Assembly (NCBI RefSeq): GCF_010500815.1 | Contig: NZ_JAAAMG010000028.1 | Location: forward strand, 1-59,444 | Source of the DNA: Jiella pacifica | GTDB taxonomy: Bacteria > Pseudomonadota > Alphaproteobacteria > Rhizobiales > Rhizobiaceae | Direction: 5' to 3' | DNA: 59,444 nucleotides | Shown here: in pieces, positions 50,935 through 59,443 of the stretch | How the letters are laid out: every line of letters starts with the position of its first letter | Position numbering within the stretch: the stretch's first letter is position 1 | Made by a program: the position numbers and the translations under genes | The notes under the pieces: generated by a model | Seen by the model: only the letters and a program-made list of their open reading frames with translations | What the model was told of the DNA's origin: nothing | Database searches by the model: none

Positions 50935-52436
50935 GCCCGGCCCTCCGTGCCGCTCTGCCGATGACCGGTCATCGACAGCGTCAGCAGCTTTTCTTCTTTG
51001 AATTCATGAGGCTGCAGCTCGCCCCGAAGTCGCCCTTCGCCCATCACCAGCACCCGGTCGCAGAGCCCGAACAGTTCGGCATGTTCGGAGGAGATGACGA
51101 TGACGGCCTTCCCCGCCGAGGCCAGCTGATGGATCAGCGAATAGATCTCGGTCTTCGCACCCACATCGACGCCGCGTGTCGGCTCGTCGAGGATGATGAG
51201 GTCGGGATCGGCGTTGAACCACTTGGCGAGCACCACCTTCTGCTGGTTGCCGCCGGAGAGGCTCGACACCGGATCGTTCATCGAGCCGAGCTTGATGCGC
51301 AGGGAGCGGATCAGCCTCTCGACGACGCTGCGCTCGGCGCTCGGCTTGAAGAAACCGGCGCGGGTGATCGGCCCGCTCTTCGCCATGGTGGCGTTCTTGC
51401 GGATCTCCATGTCCAGGACGACGCCCTGGCTCTTGCGGTCTTCCGGCACGAGGCCGACGCCCTGCTTTACGGCATGGCGGGGGGAGCGGGGGCTGTAGGC
51501 GGCCCCCTTCAGCAGCATCGTGCCGCCGCTGATCCGGTCGGCGCCGAATATCGCCCGTGCGACCTCCGTCCGGCCGGAGCCGACGAGCCCGCCGAGACCG
51601 ACGACCTCGCCGCGACGGATCGAGAAGCTGACGTCGCGGACGCCGTTCGGCAGGGTGAGGCCGTCGATCCGCAGCACTTCCTCGCCGATGGCGGTCTCAG
51701 GCTTGTCGCCGAACAGCTGCGACAGCGGCCGGCCGACCATCATGCGGATGAGTTCTTCGACGGGGGTCGAGGCCGGCGTGACCGTGCCGACGCGCTGGCC
51801 GTCCTTCATGACGGTGATGCGATCGGCGATCTTGTAGATCTCGTCGAGCCGGTGGGAGATGTAGACGATGCCGACGCCCTCGGCGCGCAGGCCCTTGATG
51901 ATCTCGAGCAACCGTTCGGCGTCGCCGCTGGCAAGGACGGCCGTCGGTTCGTCGAAGACGATCGCCTTGACGTCGCGCGAAAGGGCCTTGGCGATCTCGA
52001 CCACCTGCTGATGGGCGACGGCGAGATCGGCGACCTGCGTGCGAGGGGATATGTCGAAGCCGAGCCGCTCGATCAGCGCGCGTGCGCGCTCGTTCAGCCG
52101 CGGCCAGTTGATGCCTTGCGGCAGGGCGCCGAGGAAGATGTTCTCGGCGACCGACAGGTCGGGCGCCAGCGCCATTTCCTGATGAATGACCGAGATGCCG
52201 CGCCTTATGGCGTCGGTCGGGCCGGCGAGGCGGATCTCCTCGCCTTCGATCAGCGTGCGACCGGCATTCGGCCGCATCTCGCCGCCGAGAACCCGCATCA
52301 GGGTGGACTTGCCGGCGCCGTTTTCGCCGACAAGCGCGTGTACTTCGCCGGCGTGAAGGTCGAAGTCGACGTCGGTCAGCGCGTGGACGCCGGCGAAGGA
52401 CTTGGTGATGTTCTCAAGCTGAATCAGGGCCGTCAC
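50931..52436 (-). CDS. CUT2 sugar ABC transporter ATP-binding protein (RbsA type), 501 aa
   Basis: A GTG start at 52436 is spaced eight bases from AAGGGG; GTG 52445 is the alternative. The first half has GENGAGKSTLMRVLGG, a degenerate signature LAVAHQQVVEIAKAL and AIVFDEPTAVL. The second half has GLVGSGRTEVARAIFG, SLSGGNQQKVVLAKWF and LIILDEPTRGVDVGAK. Tandem domains of this form are standard for CUT2 transporters. Confidence 0.92.
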   Translation of the reverse strand: MTALIQLENITKSFAGVHALTDVDFDLHAGEVHALVGENGAGKSTLMRVLGGEMRPNAGRTLIEGEEIRLAGPTDAIRRGISVIHQEMALAPDLSVAENIFLGALPQGINWPRLNERARALIERLGFDISPRTQVADLAVAHQQVVEIAKALSRDVKAIVFDEPTAVLASGDAERLLEIIKGLRAEGVGIVYISHRLDEIYKIADRITVMKDGQRVGTVTPASTPVEELIRMMVGRPLSQLFGDKPETAIGEEVLRIDGLTLPNGVRDVSFSIRRGEVVGLGGLVGSGRTEVARAIFGADRISGGTMLLKGAAYSPRSPRHAVKQGVGLVPEDRKSQGVVLDMEIRKNATMAKSGPITRAGFFKPSAERSVVERLIRSLRIKLGSMNDPVSSLSGGNQQKVVLAKWFNADPDLIILDEPTRGVDVGAKTEIYSLIHQLASAGKAVIVISSEHAELFGLCDRVLVMGEGRLRGELQPHEFKEEKLLTLSMTGHRQSGTEGRA

Positions 52437-52472
52437 GGGCCGCACCCCTTGCGTTTCGCGATGTCGAAACGG

Positions 52473-52506
52473 CGGTGATCGCCGGGCCTGAACCCGGCGA
52501 TCACCG
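52473..52506 (-). terminator. Strong hairpin after the CUT2 binding-protein gene
   Basis: CGGTGATCGCCGGG and CCCGGCGATCACCG pair perfectly over 14 bp around a six-base loop, five bases after the binding-protein stop. No T-run follows on the minus strand. It is the clearest member of the post-binding-protein hairpins in this window. Confidence 0.7.
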
Positions 52507-52511
52507 GACGA

Positions 52512-53477
52512 TCAGAAGACCGAGTCGGGCTTGTAGTACTGGTCGACGTTGTCCTTCGTCACGGCGGCCGGGTCCGTAAAGGTGTACTTGCCGAGGTTCT
52601 GCTCCTCGCCGTTCAGCGCCTTGACGCCGATGTCGACGGCCATCTTGGCGAGGGCGGCCGGATCGTTGAGGCCGGTGGCGCCGTATTCGCCGTCCTTGAT
52701 CATCTTGTAGGCTTCCTTCTGGCCGTCGGCGGCGGCGACGAGAAGCACGCCGTCGAGGCGACCAGCGGCCTTCAGGGCCTCGCGAGCGCCGATGACCATG
52801 GAGTCGTTCTCGCCGAGCACGACGTTGATGTCCGGATGAGCGGTCAGAAGATCTTCCATGGCGGTCAGGCCGCCGTCGGTCGACCAGCTGCCCCAACCCT
52901 GACCGACGACGGAGATGTCGGCGTGGCCGTAATTGGTCAGCTGGGCCTCCATCAGGCCGGAAAGTACGCCGGTGCGGCGGGCCTCGCCGACGAGATTGCC
53001 CTTCTGGCCCGAAACCAGCGCGATCTTGAGCGGCTTGCCGCCGGTTGCCGTCGCCAGCCACTGGCCGACCAGCTTGCCATTTTCGGCGTTCGACGCTGAC
53101 ACATTGGTGATGAAGTTGGCGGATGCGTCGAGCATCGAGTCCATCGCCACAACCTTGACGCCTTCGGCCGTCGCCGCGTTGACCGCGGGAACCAGGCCGA
53201 GCGGATCGCGCGGGTTGACGATCAGGACGTTGACGCCGGCGGCGATCATGTCCTCGATGTCGCCGATCTGCTTGACCATGTCGTTCTGGCCGTCGGCGGT
53301 GCGTACGTCGCAGCCGGCCGCCTCGGCCGCATCACGGGCGGCGGCTTCCTGGGCCGCGAAGTAGGGCGCATCGAGCGTGTACATCGAGACGCCGACCGAG
53401 CACTTCTCCTGTGCCATTGCGGCAGACGTCATCACCGTGGCGCCCAGAAGGGCACCAGCGAAAATCGCGAGCTTCAT
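52512..53477 (-). CDS. CUT2 sugar ABC transporter solute-binding protein, 321 aa
   Basis: The ATG at 53477 follows GGGAGGT. The signal peptide MKLAIFAGALLGATVMTSAA precedes a ribose-binding-like fold (SMYTLDAPYFAAQEAAARDA, VLIVNPRDPLGLVPAVNAAT, VLGENDSMVIGAREALKAAG). It is the first gene of the seven-gene operon ending at the 45738 terminator and is divergent from the cupin-isomerase operon. Confidence 0.92.
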   Translation of the reverse strand: MKLAIFAGALLGATVMTSAAMAQEKCSVGVSMYTLDAPYFAAQEAAARDAAEAAGCDVRTADGQNDMVKQIGDIEDMIAAGVNVLIVNPRDPLGLVPAVNAATAEGVKVVAMDSMLDASANFITNVSASNAENGKLVGQWLATATGGKPLKIALVSGQKGNLVGEARRTGVLSGLMEAQLTNYGHADISVVGQGWGSWSTDGGLTAMEDLLTAHPDINVVLGENDSMVIGAREALKAAGRLDGVLLVAAADGQKEAYKMIKDGEYGATGLNDPAALAKMAVDIGVKALNGEEQNLGKYTFTDPAAVTKDNVDQYYKPDSVF

Positions 53478-53605
53478 TTTGACCTCCCAATCAAGGCCCG
53501 GCGGCAGCACAGTTTCCGGACATGGTGTCGGGAGACCTGTGGCGGCGGGCACAACATCGGAGGCTAATCCGGCAAAACGAGCGCGTCAACGACTCGAACA
53601 AAAAA

Positions 53606-53620
53606 TGTAGTGAAATTACC
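53606..53620. promoter_or_regulatory. HexR-like box in the divergent promoter
   Basis: TGTAGTGAAATTACC matches the published HexR consensus TGTARTWWWAYTACA, as remembered, at 13 of 15 positions. It lies between the CUT2 binding-protein gene and the cupin-isomerase gene, and the latter operon ends with a HexR-like RpiR regulator. Binding is inferred. Confidence 0.55.
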
Positions 53621-53702
53621 AAACAGGTTGCGGAAGCCGGAATGAAGGGCGTAAACTCGGCTTCAAACGTATTTAAGTTACAAGAAATGGAGGATTGAGG
53701 TC

Positions 53703-54338
53703 ATGCGCGTAGCCGAGCCACGGCGCTGCGACATCTCCGTCGCGACCGGAATGCTGGTCAATGGCGATGGGCACTACCGGAAGACCTATCGCGATCTGGC
53801 GGGTCTTTACGCCGACGCAGCCGGCTTCGAGGCGATCCTCGCGGAAAAGGCGGACAAGGTCGCCTACGAGGTCACGTCCTACACGCCCGGAGAAAAAACT
53901 TCCGACCTGATCATGGGCGTCACGCGCATGGAGCCCGGCAAGGTCGGGCGCGAGTTCTTCCTCACGCGCGGTCACATCCATGCCAGGGGTGACCGTCCCG
54001 AGATCTACCATACCCTGTCGGGGCGAGGGGTCATGCAGCTCGAAAGCCCGGGCGGCGAGGTCAGGCTGGTCGAGATGGGGCCGCAGCAGGTCTGCTACGT
54101 GCCGCCCTTCTGGATTCACCGCTCGGTCAATATCGGCTCCGAGGACCTGGTGATGTTCTTTTCCTACCCGGCCGACTCCGGCCAGGACTACGGCATCATC
54201 GAGCGCTCCGGCGGCATGCGCGTCCGCGTCATGGACGACGGGAAGGGCGGCTATGTCGCCGAGGAGAATCCGGCCTGGCGCGAGCGCAGCGCGGCGGAAG
54301 TCGATGCGATCCTCTCCGGCGAGGCGATGGCCGCATGA
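53703..54338 (+). CDS. Cupin-type glucose-6-phosphate isomerase, 211 aa
   Basis: The cupin metal site is seen in REFFLTRGHIHARGDRPEIY followed by H, with the HxH, Glu and second His arrangement of the archaeal/rhizobial cupin phosphoglucose isomerases. The total length also fits. TGGAGG lies upstream of the ATG. It would interconvert an aldose and ketose phosphate; whether glucose 6-phosphate is the true substrate is open. It is the first gene of a tightly coupled six-gene operon. Confidence 0.85.
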   Translation: MRVAEPRRCDISVATGMLVNGDGHYRKTYRDLAGLYADAAGFEAILAEKADKVAYEVTSYTPGEKTSDLIMGVTRMEPGKVGREFFLTRGHIHARGDRPEIYHTLSGRGVMQLESPGGEVRLVEMGPQQVCYVPPFWIHRSVNIGSEDLVMFFSYPADSGQDYGIIERSGGMRVRVMDDGKGGYVAEENPAWRERSAAEVDAILSGEAMAA

Positions 54339-54979
54339 GTGACGCTTTCGCCGAAATCGCGAAGATCGGCGTCGTGCCGGTCATCGCTATCGAGAGTATC
54401 GACCACGCCGTGCCGCTCGCCGACGCGCTGCTCGAAGGTGGCCTCGGCGTTGCCGAGATTACCTTCAGGACCGAAGCCGCCGCCGACGTCATGGCCCTGC
54501 TCAGCGACAAGCGGCCGGAGCTTTTGCTCGGGGCCGGGACGGTGCTGAACCCCGATCAGGTCAAACGTGCCGTGAGTGCGGGTGCCGCCTTCGCCCTCGC
54601 GCCGGGGTTCGATCCTGCGGTCGTCGAAGCCGCCGAGGCGGCAAGCCTGCCCTTCGCACCCGGCATCATGACGCCCTCCGACATTTCCCTCGCGACGGCT
54701 CGCGGCTGCCGCCTGATGAAATTCTTCCCGGCAACGCCCGCCGGAGGCCCTTCGATGCTGAAGAACATCAGCGCCCCCTTCGCGCATCTGCAGGCAAAAT
54801 TCATCCCGACCGGCGGCGTTACGCTGGACACAATCGCGGACTGGCTGTCCCTGCCGGAGATCGCGGCGGTGGGCGGAACCTGGATCGCCAAGGCCGAGGA
54901 CATGCGCGCCGGCGACTGGCAGGCGATCGCCGCCAAGGCGCGTGCCGCCGTCGCCCGTGCTAGGGAGTTGCGCCCATGA
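54335..54979 (+). CDS. eda: 2-dehydro-3-deoxyphosphogluconate aldolase (KDPG/KHG aldolase family), 214 aa
   Basis: Active-site residues of Eda are in place: Glu in VAEITFRTEAA, the GAGTVLN loop and the Schiff-base Lys in RLMKFFPATPAGG, followed by TGGVTLDTIADWL. It is coupled to the genes on both sides by ATGA overlaps. It splits a 2-keto-3-deoxy sugar-acid phosphate into pyruvate and an aldehyde. No Edd-type dehydratase is seen nearby to feed it. Confidence 0.88.
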   Translation: MSDAFAEIAKIGVVPVIAIESIDHAVPLADALLEGGLGVAEITFRTEAAADVMALLSDKRPELLLGAGTVLNPDQVKRAVSAGAAFALAPGFDPAVVEAAEAASLPFAPGIMTPSDISLATARGCRLMKFFPATPAGGPSMLKNISAPFAHLQAKFIPTGGVTLDTIADWLSLPEIAAVGGTWIAKAEDMRAGDWQAIAAKARAAVARARELRP

Positions 54980-55929
54980 GCCGCTATCAGCCCGCCGAAA
55001 GGCCGACCTTCTATTTCATCGGCGTCACCACGGGCAAAAGCTCGATCATGAAGGTGTTTCCCGCCTGGGCGCGGGAACTCGGCCTCGGCGACGCCGAGAT
55101 GAGAGGCATCGACTTTCCCCTGCATGCCGAGCCCGCCGCCTACCGCGAGGCGGTGGAATTCATCCGCGACGATCCGCTGTCGCTCGGCGCGCTGGTCACC
55201 ACCCACAAGATCGACCTCTTCAACGCCTGCCGCGACCTTTTCGACGTGATCGATCCCTTCGCTGTCCTGATGAAGGAGACGTCCTGCATCTCGAAGAGGG
55301 ACGGCAGGCTCGTCTGTCACGCCAAGGATCCGATCTCCTCCGGCCTGTCGATCGACGGCTTTCTCGGCGAGGGCTACTTCGCCCGCACAGGGGCCGAGGT
55401 CTTCTCGATCGGCGCCGGCGGCTCGACCATCGCGCTGACCTGGCATCTCATGCGCAAGGAGCGCGGCAATGACGTGCCGGCGCGCATCGTCGTCTCCAAC
55501 CGCTCGCAGCCGCGGCTGGACGAGATCCGCCACATCCATTCGCAGATCGAGAGCGACGTGCCTGTCGACTACGTCCTCGCGCCGACGCCGGCAGACAACG
55601 ACGCCGTCCTTCCGGCCCTGAAGCCGGGTTCCCTGGTGATCAACGCCACCGGCCTCGGCAAGGACGCGCCGGGATCGCCGCTGACGGACGCCGCGGCGTT
55701 CCCGCGCGAGGCAGTCGTGTGGGACCTGAACTATCGCGGCGACCTCGTCTTCCTCGATCAGGCGCGGGCGCAGGCGCAAAAGCAGGGACTCACCATCGTC
55801 GACGGCTGGACCTACTTCATTCATGGCTGGACGCAGGTGATCGCGGAGGTGTTCGACATCTCCATCGGCACCGACGCCGCAACCATCGACCGCCTGACCG
55901 ACATCGCCCTCAAGGCCGCGAAGGGCTGA
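54976..55929 (+). CDS. Shikimate/quinate dehydrogenase-like protein, 317 aa
   Basis: The N-terminal substrate domain has LGALVTTHKIDLF, with the Lys in the position of the catalytic Lys of shikimate dehydrogenase. The NAD(P) domain has EVFSIGAGGSTIALTWHLM and INATGLGKDAPGSPLTD, and near the end WTYFIHGWTQVIAEVF. It is larger and more divergent than AroE. In this catabolic operon it is probably a paralogue acting on a sugar-derived ketone or hydroxyacid. Confidence 0.75.
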   Translation: MSRYQPAERPTFYFIGVTTGKSSIMKVFPAWARELGLGDAEMRGIDFPLHAEPAAYREAVEFIRDDPLSLGALVTTHKIDLFNACRDLFDVIDPFAVLMKETSCISKRDGRLVCHAKDPISSGLSIDGFLGEGYFARTGAEVFSIGAGGSTIALTWHLMRKERGNDVPARIVVSNRSQPRLDEIRHIHSQIESDVPVDYVLAPTPADNDAVLPALKPGSLVINATGLGKDAPGSPLTDAAAFPREAVVWDLNYRGDLVFLDQARAQAQKQGLTIVDGWTYFIHGWTQVIAEVFDISIGTDAATIDRLTDIALKAAKG

Positions 55930-55933
55930 GGCG

Positions 55934-56878
55934 ATGGCCCGCATCCTCATCACCCCGCGGTCGCTGACGGCGGCGCCGCCGGCCGAACTCGGACGGCTGC
56001 GGCAGGCTGGTCACGAACTCATCTTCTCGACGGCCGGCCAGACGCCGGACGAAGCCGAACTCCTTCGGCTCGTGCCGCAGGTCGAGGGCTGGCTCGCCGG
56101 CGTCGAGCCGATCTCGCCGGCGGTGATCGCCGCTGCGGACCGGCTTCACGTCATCAGCCGCAACGGCTCCGGCGTCGACAATCTGCCGTTGGCCGACCTC
56201 GAACGGCGCGGCATCCGGGTCGCCCGGGCGATGGCTGCAAATGCGACGGGCGTCGCCGAACTCGCCGTCGGGCTCTGCGTCGCGGCCTGCCGCAATCTGC
56301 CGGAGGTCTGCCACGGCGTTCGCGGCGGCGGCTGGCCGCGTCCGAAGGGGCGGGAGATCGAAGGCGCGGTCGTCGGCGTTGTCGGTGCCGGGGCGATCGG
56401 TCGCAAGGTCGCCGGCATTCTCGCCGAGTTCGGCGCAAAGGTCCTCGCTCTCGATCCGTTTCGGCCTGACCTTGGCCGGCTCGCCGGGCGAGTCCGCTAC
56501 GTCGAAAGAGCGGAGCTCTTCGATGGCGCGGACATCGTCACCCTGCACTGCCCGATGTCCGCCGAAGGCGCGCCGCTCATCGACGCGCCCACGCTCGCAT
56601 CCATGAAAAGGGGGGCGATCATCGTCAACACCGCCCGGGCCGGCCTGATCGACGAGGCCGCGCTCGTCGCCGCGCTCGACGAGGGGCGGATTGCCGCCTA
56701 TGCCACGGACGTCTTCGAGCCGGAGCCACCGGCTGCGGGTGGGCTCGCAGCCCATCCAAAGGTCATTGCGACCAGCCATATCGGCGGCCTGACCGACGAA
56801 AGCGTCCGGCGCGCCACGGACCTGGCAGTCGACAGCCTGCTGCAGCATCTCGGCGAAGCCTGCCATGTGGCTGGCTGA
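55934..56878 (+). CDS. D-isomer-specific 2-hydroxyacid dehydrogenase, 314 aa
   Basis: The Rossmann motif is VGVVGAGAIGRKVAG. The catalytic residues are Arg in NTARAGLIDE, Glu in DVFEPEP and His in TSHIGG. It starts four bases after the previous stop. It belongs to the same superfamily as the enzyme at 15868 but to a different context, and likely handles a phosphorylated or free sugar-acid intermediate. Confidence 0.88.
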   Translation: MARILITPRSLTAAPPAELGRLRQAGHELIFSTAGQTPDEAELLRLVPQVEGWLAGVEPISPAVIAAADRLHVISRNGSGVDNLPLADLERRGIRVARAMAANATGVAELAVGLCVAACRNLPEVCHGVRGGGWPRPKGREIEGAVVGVVGAGAIGRKVAGILAEFGAKVLALDPFRPDLGRLAGRVRYVERAELFDGADIVTLHCPMSAEGAPLIDAPTLASMKRGAIIVNTARAGLIDEAALVAALDEGRIAAYATDVFEPEPPAAGGLAAHPKVIATSHIGGLTDESVRRATDLAVDSLLQHLGEACHVAG

Positions 56879-57728
56879 GCACCCCCTCGACGCACCGCTT
56901 CGCGAGGTCCTTGCGGCACCGCCGGGCGCGCGTGTCCAGCTGTTCTGGCTGGGGCAGGCCGGCTTCGTCGTCGAGGGGGGCGGCCGGCGCGTGGTGATCG
57001 ATCCCTATCTGTCGGATTCGCTGGCGGAGAAGTATCGCGGCGCGCGCTTTGCCCATGTCAGGATGATGCCGGCGCCGGTCGAGCCTTGCGAGATCCTCCA
57101 TGTCGATGCGATGCTCGCCACCCACGCCCACACCGACCACCTCGATCCGGGAACGCTGCCGCAGCTCCTTGCGAATAACCTCGATGCGCCGTTGATCGTG
57201 CCGAAATCGGCCTTGGCGGTGGCACTGCAGCGCTCCTGCGTCCCCAAGCAGCGGCTGATCGGCATCGACGCTGGCGAAACATGCAAATGGCCGGGACTGT
57301 CGATCACTGCGGTGCGGGCCGCTCACGAGACGCTGGAACGCGACGACCAGGGCTTCTACCGGTTCCTCGGCCTTGCCGTTCGCCTTGGTGGCGCCACGGT
57401 CTATCACTCCGGCGACACCGTGCCGTTCGACGGTCAGGTCGAGGAGGTGCGTGAGCTGAATGCCGATCTCGCCTTGCTGCCGGTCAACGGCCGGGATGCC
57501 GTCCGGGCATCGAACGGCGTCCCCGGCAACATGAGCGTGGAGGAAGCGCTGGATCTCTGCCGCGCCACCGGCATCGGCGCCATGATCGCTCATCATTTCG
57601 ATCTCTTCGCCTTCAACACAGTCCCGCGGGAAACGGTCGAGGCGCTTGCAAGCCGGTCGGATCTGCCCCATGCGGTGGCGGCCCGGCTCGACCGCTTCTA
57701 TAGTCTCGGGCCAGAGCAGACAGGCTGA
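56865..57728 (+). CDS. Metallo-beta-lactamase-fold hydrolase, UlaG-like (lactonase type), 287 aa
   Basis: The metal-binding motif is ATHAHTDHLD near residue 85. Further ligands lie in YHSGDTVPFDG and IAHHFDLFAFNT. The overall wording resembles UlaG, the L-ascorbate-6-phosphate lactonase, and related UPF0173 enzymes. The gene overlaps the hydroxyacid-dehydrogenase gene by 14 bases. A lactonase step between an oxidised sugar phosphate and its acid would fit the operon. Confidence 0.8.
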   Translation: MWLAEHPLDAPLREVLAAPPGARVQLFWLGQAGFVVEGGGRRVVIDPYLSDSLAEKYRGARFAHVRMMPAPVEPCEILHVDAMLATHAHTDHLDPGTLPQLLANNLDAPLIVPKSALAVALQRSCVPKQRLIGIDAGETCKWPGLSITAVRAAHETLERDDQGFYRFLGLAVRLGGATVYHSGDTVPFDGQVEEVRELNADLALLPVNGRDAVRASNGVPGNMSVEEALDLCRATGIGAMIAHHFDLFAFNTVPRETVEALASRSDLPHAVAARLDRFYSLGPEQTG

Positions 57729-57732
57729 GACT

Positions 57733-58614
57733 ATGAACAAACCGGCGGATACGGCACTGCCGCGCAACATGCTCGAACTGGTCCGGGTGATCCGCACCGA
57801 TCTGCGCAAGTCCGACCGCAAGGTGGCGGACGCGCTGCTCGACGATCCCCATCGCATCCTCAACTCGACCGTCGCCGAGACGGCCGAGATCGCCGAGGTC
57901 AGCCAGCCCACCGTCTTGCGCTTCTGCACCGCGATCGGCTGCGACGGCTTTCAGGACTTCAAGATCCGGCTCGCCCAGAGCCTTGCACTCGGCACGCCGG
58001 CGACCCAGTCTGCCATCATCGAGGAGGACACGCCGGAAGAGGTGGCGGCAAAGATCTTCGACTACACCATGACCTCGCTCGACTGGGCGCGTCACAAGCT
58101 CGACCTCACCCAGATCAACGCCGCCGTGGAGCTGATCCTGACGGCCCGCAGCCTCGAGATCTTCGGATACGGCGCCTCGGCGATCGTCGCACAGGATCTG
58201 CAGCAGAAGTTCCCGCTTCTGGGGCTGCCCTGCCATGCGACCATGGACAGCCACCAGCAGCTGATGGCCGCCTCGATGATGCGGCCGGGCGACGTCGCCG
58301 TGACGATCTCGAACACCGGCACCACGCTCTCGATCATCGAACTGGCGCGTCTGGCGCGCGAGCAGGGCGCCAAGGTGATCGCCATCACCGGCGCCTCGCA
58401 GACGGCGCTCGCCAACTATGCCGACATCCTGATCAACGTCGAGACCCTCGACAATACCGACCTGTTCACCCCGACGACGTCGCGCATCGCCGCGCTGGTG
58501 ACTGTCGACATCCTCTCCACCCTTGTCGCCAGGCGCCTCGGCCGGGTCCAGAACCAGCGGCTCATCCGGATGAAGCGCTATCTTGCACAGGTGCGCAAGA
58601 GCGGACTTTTCTAG
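57733..58614 (+). CDS. RpiR-family regulator, HexR-like, 293 aa
   Basis: The start at ATG 57733 lies four bases after the previous stop; the RBS is weak. The HTH_6 domain (LRKSDRKVADALLDDPHRIL, EVSQPTVLRFCTAIGCDGFQ) is followed by DFKIRLAQSLALGTP and a SIS domain (FGYGASAIVAQDLQQKFPLL, VTISNTGTTLSIIELARLA). The wording parallels HexR, which senses 2-keto-3-deoxy-6-phosphogluconate, the substrate of the aldolase in the same operon. It probably controls the operon through the box at 53606. Confidence 0.88.
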   Translation: MNKPADTALPRNMLELVRVIRTDLRKSDRKVADALLDDPHRILNSTVAETAEIAEVSQPTVLRFCTAIGCDGFQDFKIRLAQSLALGTPATQSAIIEEDTPEEVAAKIFDYTMTSLDWARHKLDLTQINAAVELILTARSLEIFGYGASAIVAQDLQQKFPLLGLPCHATMDSHQQLMAASMMRPGDVAVTISNTGTTLSIIELARLAREQGAKVIAITGASQTALANYADILINVETLDNTDLFTPTTSRIAALVTVDILSTLVARRLGRVQNQRLIRMKRYLAQVRKSGLF

Positions 58615-58635
58615 CCAGAGCGTCGGGCGGGAACT

Positions 58636-58651
58636 CGGAATCGCTATTCCG
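58636..58651. terminator. Short hairpin after the HexR-like gene
   Basis: CGGAAT and ATTCCG pair around CGCT, followed by TTTGT on the plus strand. The stem is only 6 bp, so this is a weak terminator candidate at the end of the operon, directly before the IS630 remnant. Confidence 0.35.
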
Positions 58652-58692
58652 TTTGTCGACCAAGTCTGATTCTGTGGTGCCGACGGCGCGCC

Positions 58693-59295
58693 ATGGGGAA
58701 AGCAGTTGTATCGGATTTACGACTTCGGATCGTGCGAGGCTTCGAGGCGGGCGGGGCGGGTCGCTCAATGGTGGCGGGGCTCGAAGGAGGCCATCGACGG
58801 CGGTGCGGGGTGCAGGCCCGCTATGCCGCAACGGGGTCCGTGGCACCGCTCAAGCAAGGCAGCCTGGCGGGAACGGGCAAGCTCGGCCCCTATCAAAAAG
58901 CCATCATCGAGAAGGTAAAGGCAAATCGGACATCACGATGCCCGATCCTGCCGCCTGGCTCGAGGCGCAGCATGGGGTGATGGTCGATCCGTCAAAGCTG
59001 TCCAAGTTCCTGTGCCGGGCGGGGTTCACGTATAAATAGCGCTGCTGGCATCGGAGCAAGAACGCTGCGATGTGAAGGCGCCCGTCGTGAATGGCGCGAC
59101 CGCCGCCAGCCCTTCATGCGCCGGCAGCCGGCGCGGCTGGTGTTCATCGACGAAATTAGCGTGAAGACCAATATGACGCCGCTGCGCGGCCGCCGCCTGA
59201 GGGGCGAGCGCCTGCGAGCCGATTCGCCATTCGGCAATTGGAAGACCCAGACCTTCGTGGCCGGCCTGCGCTGCCATGAACTTGTCGCGCCATGA
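58693..59295 (+). pseudogene. IS630-family transposase, broken by frameshifts
   Basis: Fragments in different frames reconstruct an IS630 transposase. MGKAVVSDLRLRIVRGFEAG comes first, then KLGPYQKAIIEKVKA, then DITMPDPAAWLEAQHGVMVD and LSKFLCRAGFTYK with a stop at 59037-59039. After that comes RLVFIDEISVKTNMTPLRGR (first catalytic Asp), SPFGNWKTQTFVAGLRCHEL and a stop at 59295. Several frameshifts and the missing final Asp/Glu part make it inactive. Confidence 0.8.
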
Positions 59296-59341
59296 TCTGA
59301 GGTGGTACCGGTTTCCCGGCTCTTGCGCAGGTTGTGTGGTT

Positions 59342-59443
59342 TTACGCGGCCAAGAGGAGTCGACGGCGCAAGAGATCGAGGTTCCCACGTCCGTACATTG
59401 AGCGCTTGAGAAGTTTGAGCTTGGTGACCTGGCCCTCCGTTTG
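59342..59443 (-). pseudogene. ISL3-family transposase, C-terminal fragment entering the window
   Basis: The minus strand reads QTEGQVTKLKLLKRSMYGRG, then NLDLLRRRLLLAA and a stop. This is the well-known C-terminal end of ISL3-family transposases. Only about 33 residues lie inside the window, so intactness cannot be judged. Confidence 0.75.

Noticed and set aside
30000-52000. Possible quorum-sensing (lsr) system because of SorC regulator, FGGY kinase, CUT2 transporter and a DeoC-like aldolase
   Set aside because: The aldolase has true DeoC motifs rather than LsrF ones, no LsrG is present, and the transporter and SorC operons are separately controlled.
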